Part shown: piece by piece, positions 1 through 8,616 of the stretch
How positions within the stretch are numbered: the stretch's first letter is position 1
Layout: every line of letters begins with the position of its first letter
NCBI GenBank assembly: GCA_934502625.1
Contig: CAKSUQ010000006.1
Coordinates: 36,355-100,354, forward strand
Origin: an uncultured Gemmiger sp.
GTDB taxonomy: Bacteria > Bacillota > Clostridia > Oscillospirales > Ruminococcaceae
Direction of reading: 5' to 3'
Length of the DNA: 64,000 nucleotides
Notes under the pieces: model-generated
The model's database searches: none
The model's input: the letters and a program-made list of their open reading frames with translations, nothing else
Told to the model about the DNA's origin: nothing
Translations under genes and position numbers: made by a program

Positions 1-1307
1 TCTGTACCCGCAGGCGGGTCTTGGCTGATGACGACGCCCTGCGCCACCGTGTCGGACGGCTGCTCCACCATCACGATGCGGAAGCCGTCGTAGGCAGAGT
101 TACCCTTGATGTCAGTCGTATAGCGCAGCCCCACAAAGTTCGGCACCGTTTCAACGACGCTCCCGGCGCTCTGCCCTGCCTCGGCGGCGGTCGGCTGGGG
201 TGTGGCGGTCGAGGCCGCGCTGTCCTTATTGCCGCCCACCAGACTCCAGAGCAGCAGCACGACCAGCACAAAGATGACGACCAGCGACACCCCCATGATT
301 TTGCGGGTGCTGATCTGGTTGTCGCCCTTTTCAAACATGGCGTTTGCGACGTTCGGGTCGGTCAGGGCGCTCATCAGTTCCGGCACGGTCTGCATCCTCT
401 TTGCCGGGTCAAGGCGCAGCGCGCAGGCCAGCACCTGCGAGAACCACGTCGGCACGCCTGCTTCGAGGCTGTGCGCCGATTCCAGACTGTCCCGCACCTT
501 GCGCTGGGGCGCGGCCACCGGCGTCTGGCCTGTCACCATCTTGTAGCAGACGGCGGCCAGCGCGTAGACGTCAGTGTAGCGGCCGCTGAACTCGGCGGCA
601 GAGTACTGCTCCGGTGCAGCGTAGCCTGCGTAAAGCTGGCTTTTCAGCTCGCTGCCGCCGGTGCGCAGCGCCAGCGTACCATAGCCGGTCAGCCGTGCCG
701 TGCCGTCGATGGGCAGCAGGATGTTGTCCGGGCAGATGCCCCGGTGGATCAGCCCCGACTTGTGCAGCAGGGCGACGCCCTCCATGATGGGTTGCAGCAG
801 CGTGCGCGCCTCGGCGGGGGTCAGGGTGCGGCTGCGCAGGTGGAGGTAGTGGGACAGGGTCATCCCCTTCTCGCTCTCCTCCACGGCGTAGACCGTGTTG
901 TTTTCCTCCGTGACGTCCAAAATCGTCGACAGGCCGGTGGCCGGGGTCAGGCTTTTCAGGTCGTCGTACAGGTCTTTGAAGTCCATCCGGCTCGTTTTGA
1001 ACAGAACTTCCTTCTCCTCCTTGGGCATCAGCGCGCCGTCGGCGTTGCGGCCATTACAGAGGGTGACCGGGAAATATTCTTTGATGAGGACGAATTTTTT
1101 CTCGTCGTTCAGCACGCCGCGGTAGGCAAGGCCGTCGCCGTCGGCACTCAGGTATGCGCCGACGGTGTACTTGCCGCCGAGCTGCGTGCCGAAGGGCAGC
1201 GCGCCCTCCGGGTTATGGTTTTCCAGCGTGCGGCCGCAGTAGGGGCAGTCGCCGTGGTAACCGTCCTGCAGCGGCTGCAGGCAGTGCGGACAAAGGAGTT
1301 TAGGCAT
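1..1307 (-). CDS. Zinc-ribbon, kinase-like, PASTA membrane protein (partial, probable pseudokinase)
   Basis: The C-terminus runs off the left edge of the window. Reading from the ATG at 1305-1307 there is a zinc ribbon (CPHC, then CPYCG within the first 25 residues), a Ser/Thr-kinase-like domain, a transmembrane segment (around residues 330-350, rich in V and L) and the start of a PASTA domain (VPNFVGL). Such proteins in Firmicutes are usually membrane sensor kinases. Here the catalytic HRD is HRG (HRGICPDN) and the metal-binding DFG is replaced by TGYG, while the ATP-anchoring lysine (VLIKEYFP) is kept. That pattern suggests a pseudokinase or sensor scaffold. AGGAG lies just upstream of the start. 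Confidence 0.8.
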   Translation of the reverse strand, partial: MPKLLCPHCLQPLQDGYHGDCPYCGRTLENHNPEGALPFGTQLGGKYTVGAYLSADGDGLAYRGVLNDEKKFVLIKEYFPVTLCNGRNADGALMPKEEKEVLFKTSRMDFKDLYDDLKSLTPATGLSTILDVTEENNTVYAVEESEKGMTLSHYLHLRSRTLTPAEARTLLQPIMEGVALLHKSGLIHRGICPDNILLPIDGTARLTGYGTLALRTGGSELKSQLYAGYAAPEQYSAAEFSGRYTDVYALAAVCYKMVTGQTPVAAPQRKVRDSLESAHSLEAGVPTWFSQVLACALRLDPAKRMQTVPELMSALTDPNVANAMFEKGDNQISTRKIMGVSLVVIFVLVVLLLWSLVGGNKDSAASTATPQPTAAEAGQSAGSVVETVPNFVGLRYTTDIKGNSAYDGFRIVMVEQPSDTVAQGVVISQDPPAGT

Positions 1308-1340
1308 GGTTGAGGCTCCTTCTTGAATCGAAACACTCTT

Positions 1341-1373
1341 GGCGGGGCGTCGAGGACGCCGCCCCCTACAATA
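1341..1373. repeat. Palindromic intergenic repeat, family A, copy 1
   Basis: GC-rich palindrome GGGGCGTCGAGGACGCC followed by GCCCCCTACAAT. Near-identical copies occur at 31651, 39169 (inverted) and 44933, always between genes. Confidence 0.8.
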
Positions 1374-1376
1374 TCA

Positions 1377-1414
1377 AAAAAAGAGAGCAAAGTCGCCCTT
1401 CACTCTCTTTTTGC
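1377..1414 (-). terminator. Rho-independent terminator after yebC
   Basis: On the minus strand an AAAAAGAGAG arm, a 13-base loop and a CTCTCTTTTTTT arm directly follow the yebC stop codon, giving a stem with a T tract. Confidence 0.75.
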
Positions 1415-1424
1415 ATTCTGTGGT

Positions 1425-2162
1425 TTAGCGGTCGAGGTCTTCCTCGTTCTCCAGCGTGTGCCATGCGTTCTGGACGTCGTCGTCGTCGTCCAGCGCGTCC
1501 AGCAGCTTGCCCATCTGCACCAGCTGATCGGGGTCGGTCAGAGTCGTGGTGGTAGAGGGCACCTGCGCCACGTCGGCGGAGATGAACTTGTAGCCCTTCT
1601 TCTCCAGCGCCTCGCAGACGGCGGTGAAGTTCTCCGGGCTGGTGGTGACCTCAGCGGCGTCCTCACCGGCGTCGAAATCGTCCGCACCGGCATCCAGAGC
1701 GTCCATCATCAGCTCGTCGGGGTCTTTGTCCTCCAGATCGACGACGATAACGCCCTTCTGGGTGAACATGAAGCCGACACAGCCCATCTGGCCGAGGTTG
1801 CCGCCGAACTTATCGAAGTAGTGGCGCATGTTGGCCGCGGTACGGTTGCGGTTGTCGGTCAGGGTCTCGACCATGACCGCGATGCCGCCGGGGCCGTAGC
1901 CCTCGTAGGTCATTGCTTCGTACTCGGTCTTGTCGCCGCCCTCAGCGCGCTTGATGATGCGCTGGATGTTATCGTTGGGTACGCTGTTGGCCTTGGCCTT
2001 CGCGATCAGCGCGGCCAGCTTGGAGTTGGAGGCGGGGTTGCCGCCGCCCTCTTTAACAGCGACCGCGATCTCACGGCCGATCTTGGTGAAAACCTTGGCG
2101 CGGGCGCCGTCGGTCTTTTCCTTTTTGCGTTTAATGTTGTTCCATTTGCTATGTCCGGACAT
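1425..2162 (-). CDS. yebC: YebC/PmpR family protein
   Basis: A 245-residue protein starting MSGHSKWNNIKRKKEK, the signature N-terminus of the YebC/PmpR (TACO1) family, at the usual family length. Conserved blocks include GRE(I)AVAVKEGG and the acidic C-terminal domain. Members were long called transcriptional regulators; newer work links the family to relief of ribosome stalling at proline runs. Monocistronic: own promoter at 2229-2257 and a terminator at 1377-1414. A GGGGA ribosome site precedes the ATG. Confidence 0.95.
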   Translation of the reverse strand: MSGHSKWNNIKRKKEKTDGARAKVFTKIGREIAVAVKEGGGNPASNSKLAALIAKAKANSVPNDNIQRIIKRAEGGDKTEYEAMTYEGYGPGGIAVMVETLTDNRNRTAANMRHYFDKFGGNLGQMGCVGFMFTQKGVIVVDLEDKDPDELMMDALDAGADDFDAGEDAAEVTTSPENFTAVCEALEKKGYKFISADVAQVPSTTTTLTDPDQLVQMGKLLDALDDDDDVQNAWHTLENEEDLDR

Positions 2163-2228
2163 GGAATGATCCCCCTAATTTGTATTCACACAGGCAACGG
2201 CGTTTCAGCCGATAATTACCAGTAAAAT

Positions 2229-2257
2229 ATTATACCACAACAGGTCGTAGTTTTCAA
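2229..2257 (-). promoter_or_regulatory. Sigma-A promoter of yebC
   Basis: Minus strand TTGAAA, 17-base spacer, TATAAT (-35 at 2252-2257, -10 at 2229-2234), about 65 bases upstream of the yebC start. Confidence 0.75.
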
Positions 2258-2262
2258 GTGGG

Positions 2263-3636
2263 TTATTGCAGGTTCCGCAGCCCTTTCGGGTAGTGGTTTT
2301 TAATGCGGCCGCCGCTGACCTTGCCGCCCCCCAGCGGGAAGCCGTCCACCAGCACGGCGCACCAGCCGTTTTGGGCGGTGGCGGCGTCGATCTCCTCGCC
2401 CCGCAGCCACGCGGCGGTGCGCGGATCGGCAAGGGTCAGTTCCTCGCGGTTCGTGCACTGTGCGCCATACGCCATAAACAGCGCGTGGGCAGGCTGGAAG
2501 CGCTTTTTCAGCACGCTGCCCGCCAACACGCCGCCGCGCACGACACGCAGTTTGGCGGTGTTCAGTACTTCGCTGCCCTGTGCGGGCAGCAGCAGCCATT
2601 CCCCTGCCCCGGCCAGTGGGCGGGACGCCAGTGCCGGGAAATAGGTCTTGGCAAAATCGAGCCATTCCGCCGGTGCTTTCAGTGCCTTGGGCGGCTTGAC
2701 TTTCGGCGGGGCGGGCGCGTCGGCGTCGGGCGCTTTCTGCAGCTTTGCCATAAAGTGCCCCTCGCCGCCGTCCGCCGGCCAGATGCGGCGGGTGTATTCG
2801 GCGTGGAAATCCGGGTGCTCCGGCGCGCGGTTTGTTTCGCCCGGTCGGCCGAAACCGCAGCCGGACAGATCACAGAGCGAAAACTCCGGGTGCTGCGCGA
2901 GGAAGTGCGCGATCTGCGCCTCATCCTCGGCCGGGGCAAAGGTGCAGGTCGAGTAGACCAGCACGCCGCCGGGTGCCAGCAGCGCTGCCGCGTTTTCGAG
3001 GATCTCCGCGCCCAGCTCGGCGCAGTGCGCCACAAGAGCGTCGCTGTGCTGGGTCGCGGCGACGGCCTCCTTGCGGAACATTCCCTCGCCGGAGCAGGGC
3101 GCGTCGACAAGCACCCGGTCGAACTGGCCTGGCATGGCGGCAGCCAGCCGCGCGGTGTCCTCGTTCGTGACGACGGCGTTCGCGACGCCCATGCGCTCTA
3201 GATTCTGGCGCAGGATTTCGGCGCGGGCGGCGACGAACTCGTTTGCCAGCAGCACGCCCTGCCCCTGCAAAGCCGCCGCCAGCTGGCTGGTTTTGCCGCC
3301 GGGCGCGGCGCAGAGGTCGGCCACCCGCATACCGGGCTGCACGTCCAGCAGCGCGGCGGGGGCCGAGGCGCTCGGCTCCTGTGCATAGAGCACGCCCGCG
3401 TGGTGCCAGGCGTGCCGCCCCGGGCGGAAGTCCGCCGCCGTCGTAAAGGCCGTGGGGCAGAATTTGGACGGCTTTGCGTCAAAGTCCACCTGCTGCGCGA
3501 ACCATTCCGGCGTGCAGCGCAGCGCGTTGACCGTCACGCCGCGGGCAGGCTGCGGCGTGGCGTAGGCGTACAGCTCGTCAAAGCGCGCCCCCAGCAGTGC
3601 CCGCTCCCGCGCGGTAAAATCCTGTGGAAATTCCAT
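2263..3636 (-). CDS. RsmF/NOL1-NOP2-sun family rRNA m5C methyltransferase
   Basis: 457 residues. The SAM-dependent methyltransferase core covers about residues 15-300, with the SAM loop AAPGGKTSQLA and both family cysteines: VDAPCSGEGMF and STCTFAPAEDE, the pair used for catalysis and product release in 5-methylcytosine RNA methylases. The C-terminal 150 residues match the PUA-like tail seen in RsmF-type enzymes. It should methylate cytosines in rRNA or tRNA; the exact site is not predictable here. AGAGGGGG precedes the ATG. No convincing promoter was seen in the gap to the divergent small gene at 3738. Confidence 0.9.
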   Translation of the reverse strand: MEFPQDFTARERALLGARFDELYAYATPQPARGVTVNALRCTPEWFAQQVDFDAKPSKFCPTAFTTAADFRPGRHAWHHAGVLYAQEPSASAPAALLDVQPGMRVADLCAAPGGKTSQLAAALQGQGVLLANEFVAARAEILRQNLERMGVANAVVTNEDTARLAAAMPGQFDRVLVDAPCSGEGMFRKEAVAATQHSDALVAHCAELGAEILENAAALLAPGGVLVYSTCTFAPAEDEAQIAHFLAQHPEFSLCDLSGCGFGRPGETNRAPEHPDFHAEYTRRIWPADGGEGHFMAKLQKAPDADAPAPPKVKPPKALKAPAEWLDFAKTYFPALASRPLAGAGEWLLLPAQGSEVLNTAKLRVVRGGVLAGSVLKKRFQPAHALFMAYGAQCTNREELTLADPRTAAWLRGEEIDAATAQNGWCAVLVDGFPLGGGKVSGGRIKNHYPKGLRNLQ

Positions 3637-3737
3637 AGCAGCCCCCTCTGCATAAAAAAGCCATGGGCGGGCAAACTACCTTTGCAGTCCGAAAACGACT
3701 GTAGATCGTTTTTACTTGCGAAAGGAGCTTACCACCT

Positions 3738-3878
3738 ATGGCTAAGAATCAGACTAACAATTCGACGAACCGCACGACCAATCGCACGACGGACACGACC
3801 CAGAAAACCACGAACCGTACCCAGCAGAAAACCACCAACCGCACCACCAACACCACCGACAGCAAGAACTGTAAGTGA
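3738..3878 (+). CDS. Small Asn/Thr-rich protein (46 aa)
   Basis: Starts at the ATG at 3738, eight bases after a strong AAAGGAG site (3720-3727). The 46-residue product is almost only N, T, R, K, Q, built on repeats of the type TNRTT and QKTTNR, ending in DSKNCK. No hydrophobic segment, no recognisable domain. The reading frame is intact and its low-complexity composition resembles small acid-soluble or coat-like peptides of Firmicutes, but no function can be assigned. It is followed directly by a family C repeat. Confidence 0.6.
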   Translation: MAKNQTNNSTNRTTNRTTDTTQKTTNRTQQKTTNRTTNTTDSKNCK

Positions 3879-3887
3879 GGCAGGTTT

Positions 3888-4106
3888 CCTAAGGCTTCCC
3901 CCTTGGGGCTGCGCCCGCAGGCGCGTGTCGGAGCGCAACCGCCGTAGGCGGCTCTTAGCGCGGAGACTGAAGCTGCCGCCCGCAGGCGGCTGATGAGGGG
4001 CGGCCTTGCCACTACAACCCGTTACCAGGCAAATTGCGGAGGCTTTTCCCTCATCCGCCCTCGGGCGGGGCCTCGGCCACCTTCCCCCTCGGGGGAAGGC
4101 TTTTTA
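3888..4106. repeat. Palindromic intergenic repeat, family C, composite copy 1
   Basis: Two inverted halves: AAGGCTTCCCCCTTGGGG near 3890 and CCTTCCCCCTCGGGGGAAGG near 4082-4101, with GGCGG-type hairpins and the phrase CCCTCATCCG between. Related copies at 12622, 16886 (partial), 55319 and, inside a gene, 56619. No gene was found in the 3879-4110 gap. Confidence 0.75.
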
Positions 4107-4110
4107 CTTA

Positions 4111-4515
4111 TTACTCCGGCTTATACCCGTCCCACATCGCGTTGAACAATTCCTCAATGCGGTCGTTCTTGCCTTGCAGGTACAGCCAGCCCAGCAGGCA
4201 CTCAAAGCCGGTGGAGGCGCGGTACTCCTGCACGGTGGCGTGCTTGGCGACAGTGGCCTTGCTGGCGTTTTTGCCGCGGCGCAGCACGGCGGCCTCGGCG
4301 TCGGTCAGCATCGGCTCGATGATGTCCAGCTCCAGATTCTGCGCGTGGGCGCTGACGTAGTGCGTCGCCACGGTATGCAGACGGTTGGGCTGCAGCCGGG
4401 TCGTGCCCACCAGGCGGGCGCGGACGAGCAGCTCCAGCACGGCGTCGCCCACAAAGGCCAGCGCCAGCGGCGACATTTCGTGAATGTCGACTTCGGATTT
4501 TTGTGTAAACAGCAT
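4111..4515 (-). CDS. mrnC: Mini-ribonuclease III
   Basis: 134 residues, a catalytic RNase III domain without a dsRNA-binding domain. The nuclease signature FVGDAVLELLVR carries the acidic metal ligand, and GFECLLGWLY supplies the second conserved acidic residue. In Bacillus this enzyme trims 23S rRNA precursor ends. It sits 12 bases downstream of obgE at the end of the rplU-rpmA-obgE run and is probably cotranscribed with it. Confidence 0.93.
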   Translation of the reverse strand: MLFTQKSEVDIHEMSPLALAFVGDAVLELLVRARLVGTTRLQPNRLHTVATHYVSAHAQNLELDIIEPMLTDAEAAVLRRGKNASKATVAKHATVQEYRASTGFECLLGWLYLQGKNDRIEELFNAMWDGYKPE

Positions 4516-4527
4516 ATTTTCTACTAC

Positions 4528-5811
4528 TTAGTACAGATAATCGAATTCGTACTCGCCGATCTTGATCGTGTCCTCTTCCTCAACGCCCTGGGCGACCAGC
4601 TCGTCCAGAATGCCGGAATCACCCAGCTGCGTCTGGAAATACTGCAGGCTCTCGTAGTCCTCGACGTTCGTACCGGCGAGGATACGCTCCAGCCACGGGG
4701 CATCGACGGTGAACTCGTGGTCGCCGGTGCGCTCCACCGTGAACGGGCGGGTCGGCTGGGCGTTCTTGTCGGGGCGCTTGTACTCGGCCTCATAGACCTT
4801 GACCGGGGGCAGATCCTTCAGGCGGTTGTAGACCAGCGCGGGCAGGTTGTCCACACCCTGACGGGTCGCCGCGGAGATGGGCAGGAAGGTCAGACCCTTG
4901 GCCTCGACGTACTGCTTGAACTCCTCGACCTGCTCGGGGCTTGCAATGTCGCACTTGTTGCCCAGCACGATCTGCGGACGGTCCGCCAGCTCGGCACTGA
5001 ACCCGGCCAGCTCGTGGTTGATCTGCTCAAAGTCCGCCTTGGGGTCGCGGCCCTCGCAGCCGGAGACGTCAACGACGTGCAGCAGCAGGCGGCAGCGCTC
5101 AACATGGCGCAGGAAGTCGTGGCCGAGGCCGACGCCCTCCGCAGCACCCTCGATCAGACCGGGGATGTCGGCGCAGACAAAGCTCTGCTCCGGGCCGACG
5201 CGGACGACGCCCAGCACGGGGGTCAGCGTCGTGAAGTGGTAGTTGGCGATCTTGGGACGCGCGGCAGAAATAATGCTGATGAGCGTCGATTTGCCGACGT
5301 TCGGGAAGCCGATCAGGCCCACGTCCGCAATGACCTTCAGCTCGAGCTTGAGGTGCATATCCTCGCCGGGCAGACCGGGCTTGGCAAACTTGGGGATCTG
5401 GCGGGTCGGGGTCGCAAAATGGCTGTTGCCCCAGCCGCCGCGTCCGCCCTTGGCGACGACGACAGGCTCACTGCCCGTCAGATCGGCCACGACGAGGTCG
5501 GTCTCGGCCTCCTTCAGCACGGTGCCGCGGGGCACGCGGATGACCAGGTCGTCACCGTCCGCGCCGCTCATCCGCTTGGCGCGGCCATTCTCGCCGTCGG
5601 GCGCGGTGTACTTGCGCTTGTAGCGGAAGTCCATCAGGGTGGACAGGTTGTCGTCGGCCACAAAGATGATGTCGCCGCCGCGCCCGCCGTCACCGCCGTC
5701 GGGGCCGCCCGCCGCCACGAATTTTTCGCGGTGGAACGTCACCGCACCGTCGCCGCCCTTGCCGGCGTGCAGCCAGATCGTGGCGGTATCAATAAAATTA
5801 CTGGTTGCCAT
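4528..5811 (-). CDS. obgE: Obg family GTPase
   Basis: 427 residues from the ATG at 5809-5811, chosen over one four codons upstream because GAGG lies 7 bases before it and MATSNFID matches the family start. The Obg glycine-rich domain spans about 1-158 (GGRGGWGNSHF), the G domain follows (GFPNVGKST, DIPGLIEGA, NKCD), and a C-terminal OCT domain ends in the acidic tail. It is an essential ribosome-associated GTPase for 50S maturation and stress response. Lies in the ribosomal L21/L27 operon, the usual context. Confidence 0.97.
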   Translation of the reverse strand: MATSNFIDTATIWLHAGKGGDGAVTFHREKFVAAGGPDGGDGGRGGDIIFVADDNLSTLMDFRYKRKYTAPDGENGRAKRMSGADGDDLVIRVPRGTVLKEAETDLVVADLTGSEPVVVAKGGRGGWGNSHFATPTRQIPKFAKPGLPGEDMHLKLELKVIADVGLIGFPNVGKSTLISIISAARPKIANYHFTTLTPVLGVVRVGPEQSFVCADIPGLIEGAAEGVGLGHDFLRHVERCRLLLHVVDVSGCEGRDPKADFEQINHELAGFSAELADRPQIVLGNKCDIASPEQVEEFKQYVEAKGLTFLPISAATRQGVDNLPALVYNRLKDLPPVKVYEAEYKRPDKNAQPTRPFTVERTGDHEFTVDAPWLERILAGTNVEDYESLQYFQTQLGDSGILDELVAQGVEEEDTIKIGEYEFDYLY

Positions 5812-5879
5812 GTGGTACCTCATTTACAAAAAATCACAAAAAACGAGCGAGCCGCAAAGGCCCGCCCGTACCGGTTTTT

Positions 5880-6131
5880 TTACTGCTTGACCGTGCAGCG
5901 CTTGCGGTCACGGCCCATGCGCTCGAAGTGAACGCGGCCATCGACCAGAGCGAACAGGGTGTCATCGCTGCCGATGCCGACGCCCTCACCCGGATGGATG
6001 TGGGTGCCGCGCTGACGAACCAGGATGTTGCCGGCCAGAACGAACTGACCGTCGCCGCGCTTGACGCCGAGGCGCTTGGACTCGGAATCACGGCCGTTCT
6101 TGGTAGAACCTACGCCTTTTTTATGTGCCAT
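5880..6131 (-). CDS. rpmA: 50S ribosomal protein L27
   Basis: 83 residues beginning [16 protein letters not shown]. Most Firmicutes make L27 with a ~9-residue N-terminal extension that is removed by the Prp protease, whose gene lies between rplU and rpmA. Here the protein starts directly at the mature N-terminus and only 14 bases separate rplU and rpmA, so both the extension and prp are absent from this locus. AGGAGG lies upstream of the ATG. Confidence 0.98.
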   Translation of the reverse strand: MAHKKGVGSTKNGRDSESKRLGVKRGDGQFVLAGNILVRQRGTHIHPGEGVGIGSDDTLFALVDGRVHFERMGRDRKRCTVKQ

Positions 6132-6145
6132 TGTGATTTACCTCC

Positions 6146-6457
6146 TTAGCCGTTGATCGCGGTGATTTCCACCTTGGTGTAGGGCTGACGATGACCCTTG
6201 CGGACCATGCTGCCCTTCTTGGGACGATAGGTCAGGATGTTGAGCTTCTTGCCCTTGCCGGTCTTGACGACCTTGGCAACAACGGAAGCGCCCTCAACAA
6301 CGGGAGCGCCGACCTTGACAGAGCCCTCCTCGCCAACGGCGAGAACCTGATCGAAGGTGACTTCGCTGTTGTCCTCAGCGTTCAGCTTCTCGACGTAGAC
6401 GACGTCGCCGACCTTAACGCTGTACTGCTTGCCACCGGTTTTGATAACTGCGTACAT
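6146..6457 (-). CDS. rplU: 50S ribosomal protein L21
   Basis: 103 residues from the ATG at 6455-6457 ([12 protein letters not shown]), with AGAGGT 8 bases upstream; longer in-frame starts would read through the leader. Contains the conserved GGKQ start and the C-terminal [17 protein letters not shown] block. First gene of the rplU-rpmA-obgE-mrnC operon. Confidence 0.97.
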   Translation of the reverse strand: MYAVIKTGGKQYSVKVGDVVYVEKLNAEDNSEVTFDQVLAVGEEGSVKVGAPVVEGASVVAKVVKTGKGKKLNILTYRPKKGSMVRKGHRQPYTKVEITAING

Positions 6458-6550
6458 GTGGATAACCTCTTTCAATAAGTCTCGCTGGTCTGTAGGGCGT
6501 TGCACCGATAAATGCGCACACTTTCAGAGCCCATACCATGCGGCTCTAGT
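6458..6550 (-). promoter_or_regulatory. Probable L21 leader of the rplU operon
   Basis: The ~90-base untranslated leader between promoter and rplU contains a GAGCC...GGCTC hairpin and the phrase GACCAGCGAGACTT shortly before the ribosome site. Ribosomal protein leaders upstream of rplU are known in Firmicutes; assignment to the L21 leader class is from memory of the family and position, not from a covariance search. Confidence 0.5.
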
Positions 6551-6580
6551 ATCATACCACACAAGCGCAGGGCTTGTCAA
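6551..6580 (-). promoter_or_regulatory. Sigma-A promoter of the rplU operon
   Basis: Minus strand consensus TTGACA (6575-6580), 18-base spacer ending TGTGG, TATGAT (6551-6556). Confidence 0.85.
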
Positions 6581-6609
6581 GGGTTTTCACGCGTGGGAAG
6601 GTTAAAATT

Positions 6610-7461
6610 TTAGCGTGCCTGCCGCTTCGCCGCTTCCACCGTGTTCAGCATCAGCATGGCGCGGGTCATGGGGCCGACGCCGCCGGGAACCGGGGTGATG
6701 TAGGCAGCCTTCTCGGCGGCCTCGGCGTAGTTCACATCGCCGTGCAGCTTGCCGTCCGCGCCACGGTTGATGCCCACGTCGATAACGACTGCACCGGGCT
6801 TCACCATGTCGCCCGTCACAAAGCCCTCGCGGCCAACGGCGGCCACGAGAATATCCGCAGCGGCGCAGACCTCTTTCAGATTTCTCGTCTTAGAATGGCA
6901 GATCGTGACCGTGGCGTTCTTCGCCAGCAGCAACAGCGCCGCAGGCTTGCCCACAATGTTGGAGCGGCCGATGACAACGGCGTTCTTGCCCGCGATCTCG
7001 GTGCCCGTGGACTCGATCATGCGGATGCAGCCCGCCGGGGTGCAAGGCAGGTAGCACGGCTCGCCGATCTGCATACGACCGACGTTGATGGGTGAGAAAC
7101 CGTCCACGTCCTTCTCTGGCGGAATGGCGTCGATGACGGCCTTCTCGTCAATCTGTGCGGGCAGCGGCAGCTGCACCAGAATGCCGTGCACGGCGGCATC
7201 GTCCGCCAGCTTTTTCACCTCGGCCAGCAGCGCTTCCTGCGTCGTGTCGGCGGGCAGATTGATCGAACGGCTCTCGATGCCGCACTGTGCGCAGTCGTTG
7301 ATCTTGCCGCGCACATAGACCTGACTGGCAGGGTTCTCACCCACCAGAATGACCGCCAGACAGGGGTTGATGCCCTGCGCTTTCAGCTCCTTGACCTTCT
7401 CGGCGGCCTCGGCCTTGGTGGCGGCGGCCAGCGCCTTGCCGTCAATGATACTTGCTCCCAT
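6610..7461 (-). CDS. folD: Bifunctional methylenetetrahydrofolate dehydrogenase/cyclohydrolase
   Basis: 283 residues from the ATG at 7459-7461 (MGASIIDGKAL) with AGAGGGA upstream. Interconverts 5,10-methylene- and 10-formyl-tetrahydrofolate in cytosolic one-carbon metabolism. Visible family features: SQVYVRGKINDC with the catalytic lysine, the HGILVQLPLP signature, VVIGRSNIVGKP (nucleotide binding) and the C-terminal PVPGGVGPMT motif. Its neighbour lgt is upstream, with a ~100-base gap that holds a GCAGCGC/GCGCTGC hairpin but no clear terminator. Confidence 0.97.
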   Translation of the reverse strand: MGASIIDGKALAAATKAEAAEKVKELKAQGINPCLAVILVGENPASQVYVRGKINDCAQCGIESRSINLPADTTQEALLAEVKKLADDAAVHGILVQLPLPAQIDEKAVIDAIPPEKDVDGFSPINVGRMQIGEPCYLPCTPAGCIRMIESTGTEIAGKNAVVIGRSNIVGKPAALLLLAKNATVTICHSKTRNLKEVCAAADILVAAVGREGFVTGDMVKPGAVVIDVGINRGADGKLHGDVNYAEAAEKAAYITPVPGGVGPMTRAMLMLNTVEAAKRQAR

Positions 7462-7563
7462 GATAGTTCCCTCTTTCAAATATACTTTTTGTCCGCCGGG
7501 GCGGGCAAAACGGTGTCGGGTCTTACACCAGCAGCGCCTATCGCCGCGCTGCAAAGCGTTTGT

Positions 7564-8601
7564 TTATTCCTTCGGCGTCTCGATTTCCTCGATCTCAACC
7601 TCGTTCAGATCGAGGTCGGTCAGCCGCGCGTTCATCGCGTCGGTTGCCTTGACGAACTCGGCGTGGGGCGCGTTTGCGGGCAGCGTGTCGGGGGTAAAGC
7701 GATCCCCCGCCTCGGCCTGCTTCTTGATGTCCTTCACGGCCAGCGCGACGGTCAGCTGCTTGCCCTTGGCATTGCGCAAACCAATCACCATCAGCATCGC
7801 GGCCACAATGACCGAGCCGATGGCGACGAGCTGGCTGGCGCGCAGCCCCGTGTTGCCGATGAGCAGCGAGTCGGTGCGCAGCCCCTCGATCCAAGCGCGG
7901 CCAAGGCCGTACCAGATGATGTAGCCTAGGAAAATCTGCCCATTGAAACGCCGTTTTTTGAAGAAGTGTGACAGCACCAGAAAGCCCAGCAGGCACCAGA
8001 TGCTCTCGTACAGAAACGTCGGGTGTACCGGCGCGGTGGGGTCGACCGTCATGCCCGCAGGCAGCGTGACCTGCACAGACTTGAGATATGCCTCCGTGCC
8101 CTCGCTGTACATGCCCCAGGGCAGCGTCGTGTTCGTGCCGAAGGCCTCCTGATTGACAAAGTTGCCCCAGCGGCCAATCCCCTGCCCGATCAAAAAGCCC
8201 AGCGAGACCAAATCGAACAGCGGCAGCAGCGGCACCTTGCGCCACTTGGCGGCCAGAGCGCCAAAGACGAACGCGCCGATGACCGCACCGTAGATCGCGA
8301 TGCCGCCCTTGCGGATGTCGATCATCTCCCACAGGCTCTGATATTCAAAAGGTGCCATAGCCACGTAGTAAATGCGGGCGCAGACGATGGACATGACCGT
8401 GCCGACGGCCACGACGTCCACCAGTCGGTCGGAGTCGATGCCGTAGTCGACGGCATTGCGGAAGGCGTAGAGCATCGCCAGCAGCATACCCGCCGCGATG
8501 ATGACGCCGTACCAGTAGATGTTGAACCCACCGATGGACAGCGCCACGCGGTTCACAGTCAGGTCAAGCCCCAAACCGGGAAATTGCACATGATAGATCA
8601 T
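7564..8601 (-). CDS. lgt: Prolipoprotein diacylglyceryl transferase
   Basis: 345 residues with about seven membrane segments. Transfers diacylglycerol to the lipobox cysteine of prolipoproteins at the membrane. Signature GRWGNFVNQEAFG is present, as is HPTFLYESIW. The last ~65 residues form a soluble acidic tail (ending EIEEIETPKE), longer than in compact family members. It starts 16 bases after yfmH and is likely cotranscribed. Confidence 0.95.
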   Translation of the reverse strand: MIYHVQFPGLGLDLTVNRVALSIGGFNIYWYGVIIAAGMLLAMLYAFRNAVDYGIDSDRLVDVVAVGTVMSIVCARIYYVAMAPFEYQSLWEMIDIRKGGIAIYGAVIGAFVFGALAAKWRKVPLLPLFDLVSLGFLIGQGIGRWGNFVNQEAFGTNTTLPWGMYSEGTEAYLKSVQVTLPAGMTVDPTAPVHPTFLYESIWCLLGFLVLSHFFKKRRFNGQIFLGYIIWYGLGRAWIEGLRTDSLLIGNTGLRASQLVAIGSVIVAAMLMVIGLRNAKGKQLTVALAVKDIKKQAEAGDRFTPDTLPANAPHAEFVKATDAMNARLTDLDLNEVEIEEIETPKE

Positions 8602-8616
8602 TTTTACAGCCCCTCG

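Noticed and set aside
4006..5931. 641-codon plus-strand frame opposite mrnC and obgE
   Set aside because: Antisense shadow of conserved genes; no ribosome site or recognisable protein features.
7462..7563. Tetrahydrofolate riboswitch upstream of folD
   Set aside because: Only a simple GCAGCGC/GCGCTGC hairpin is present; none of the conserved folate-riboswitch core could be recognised.
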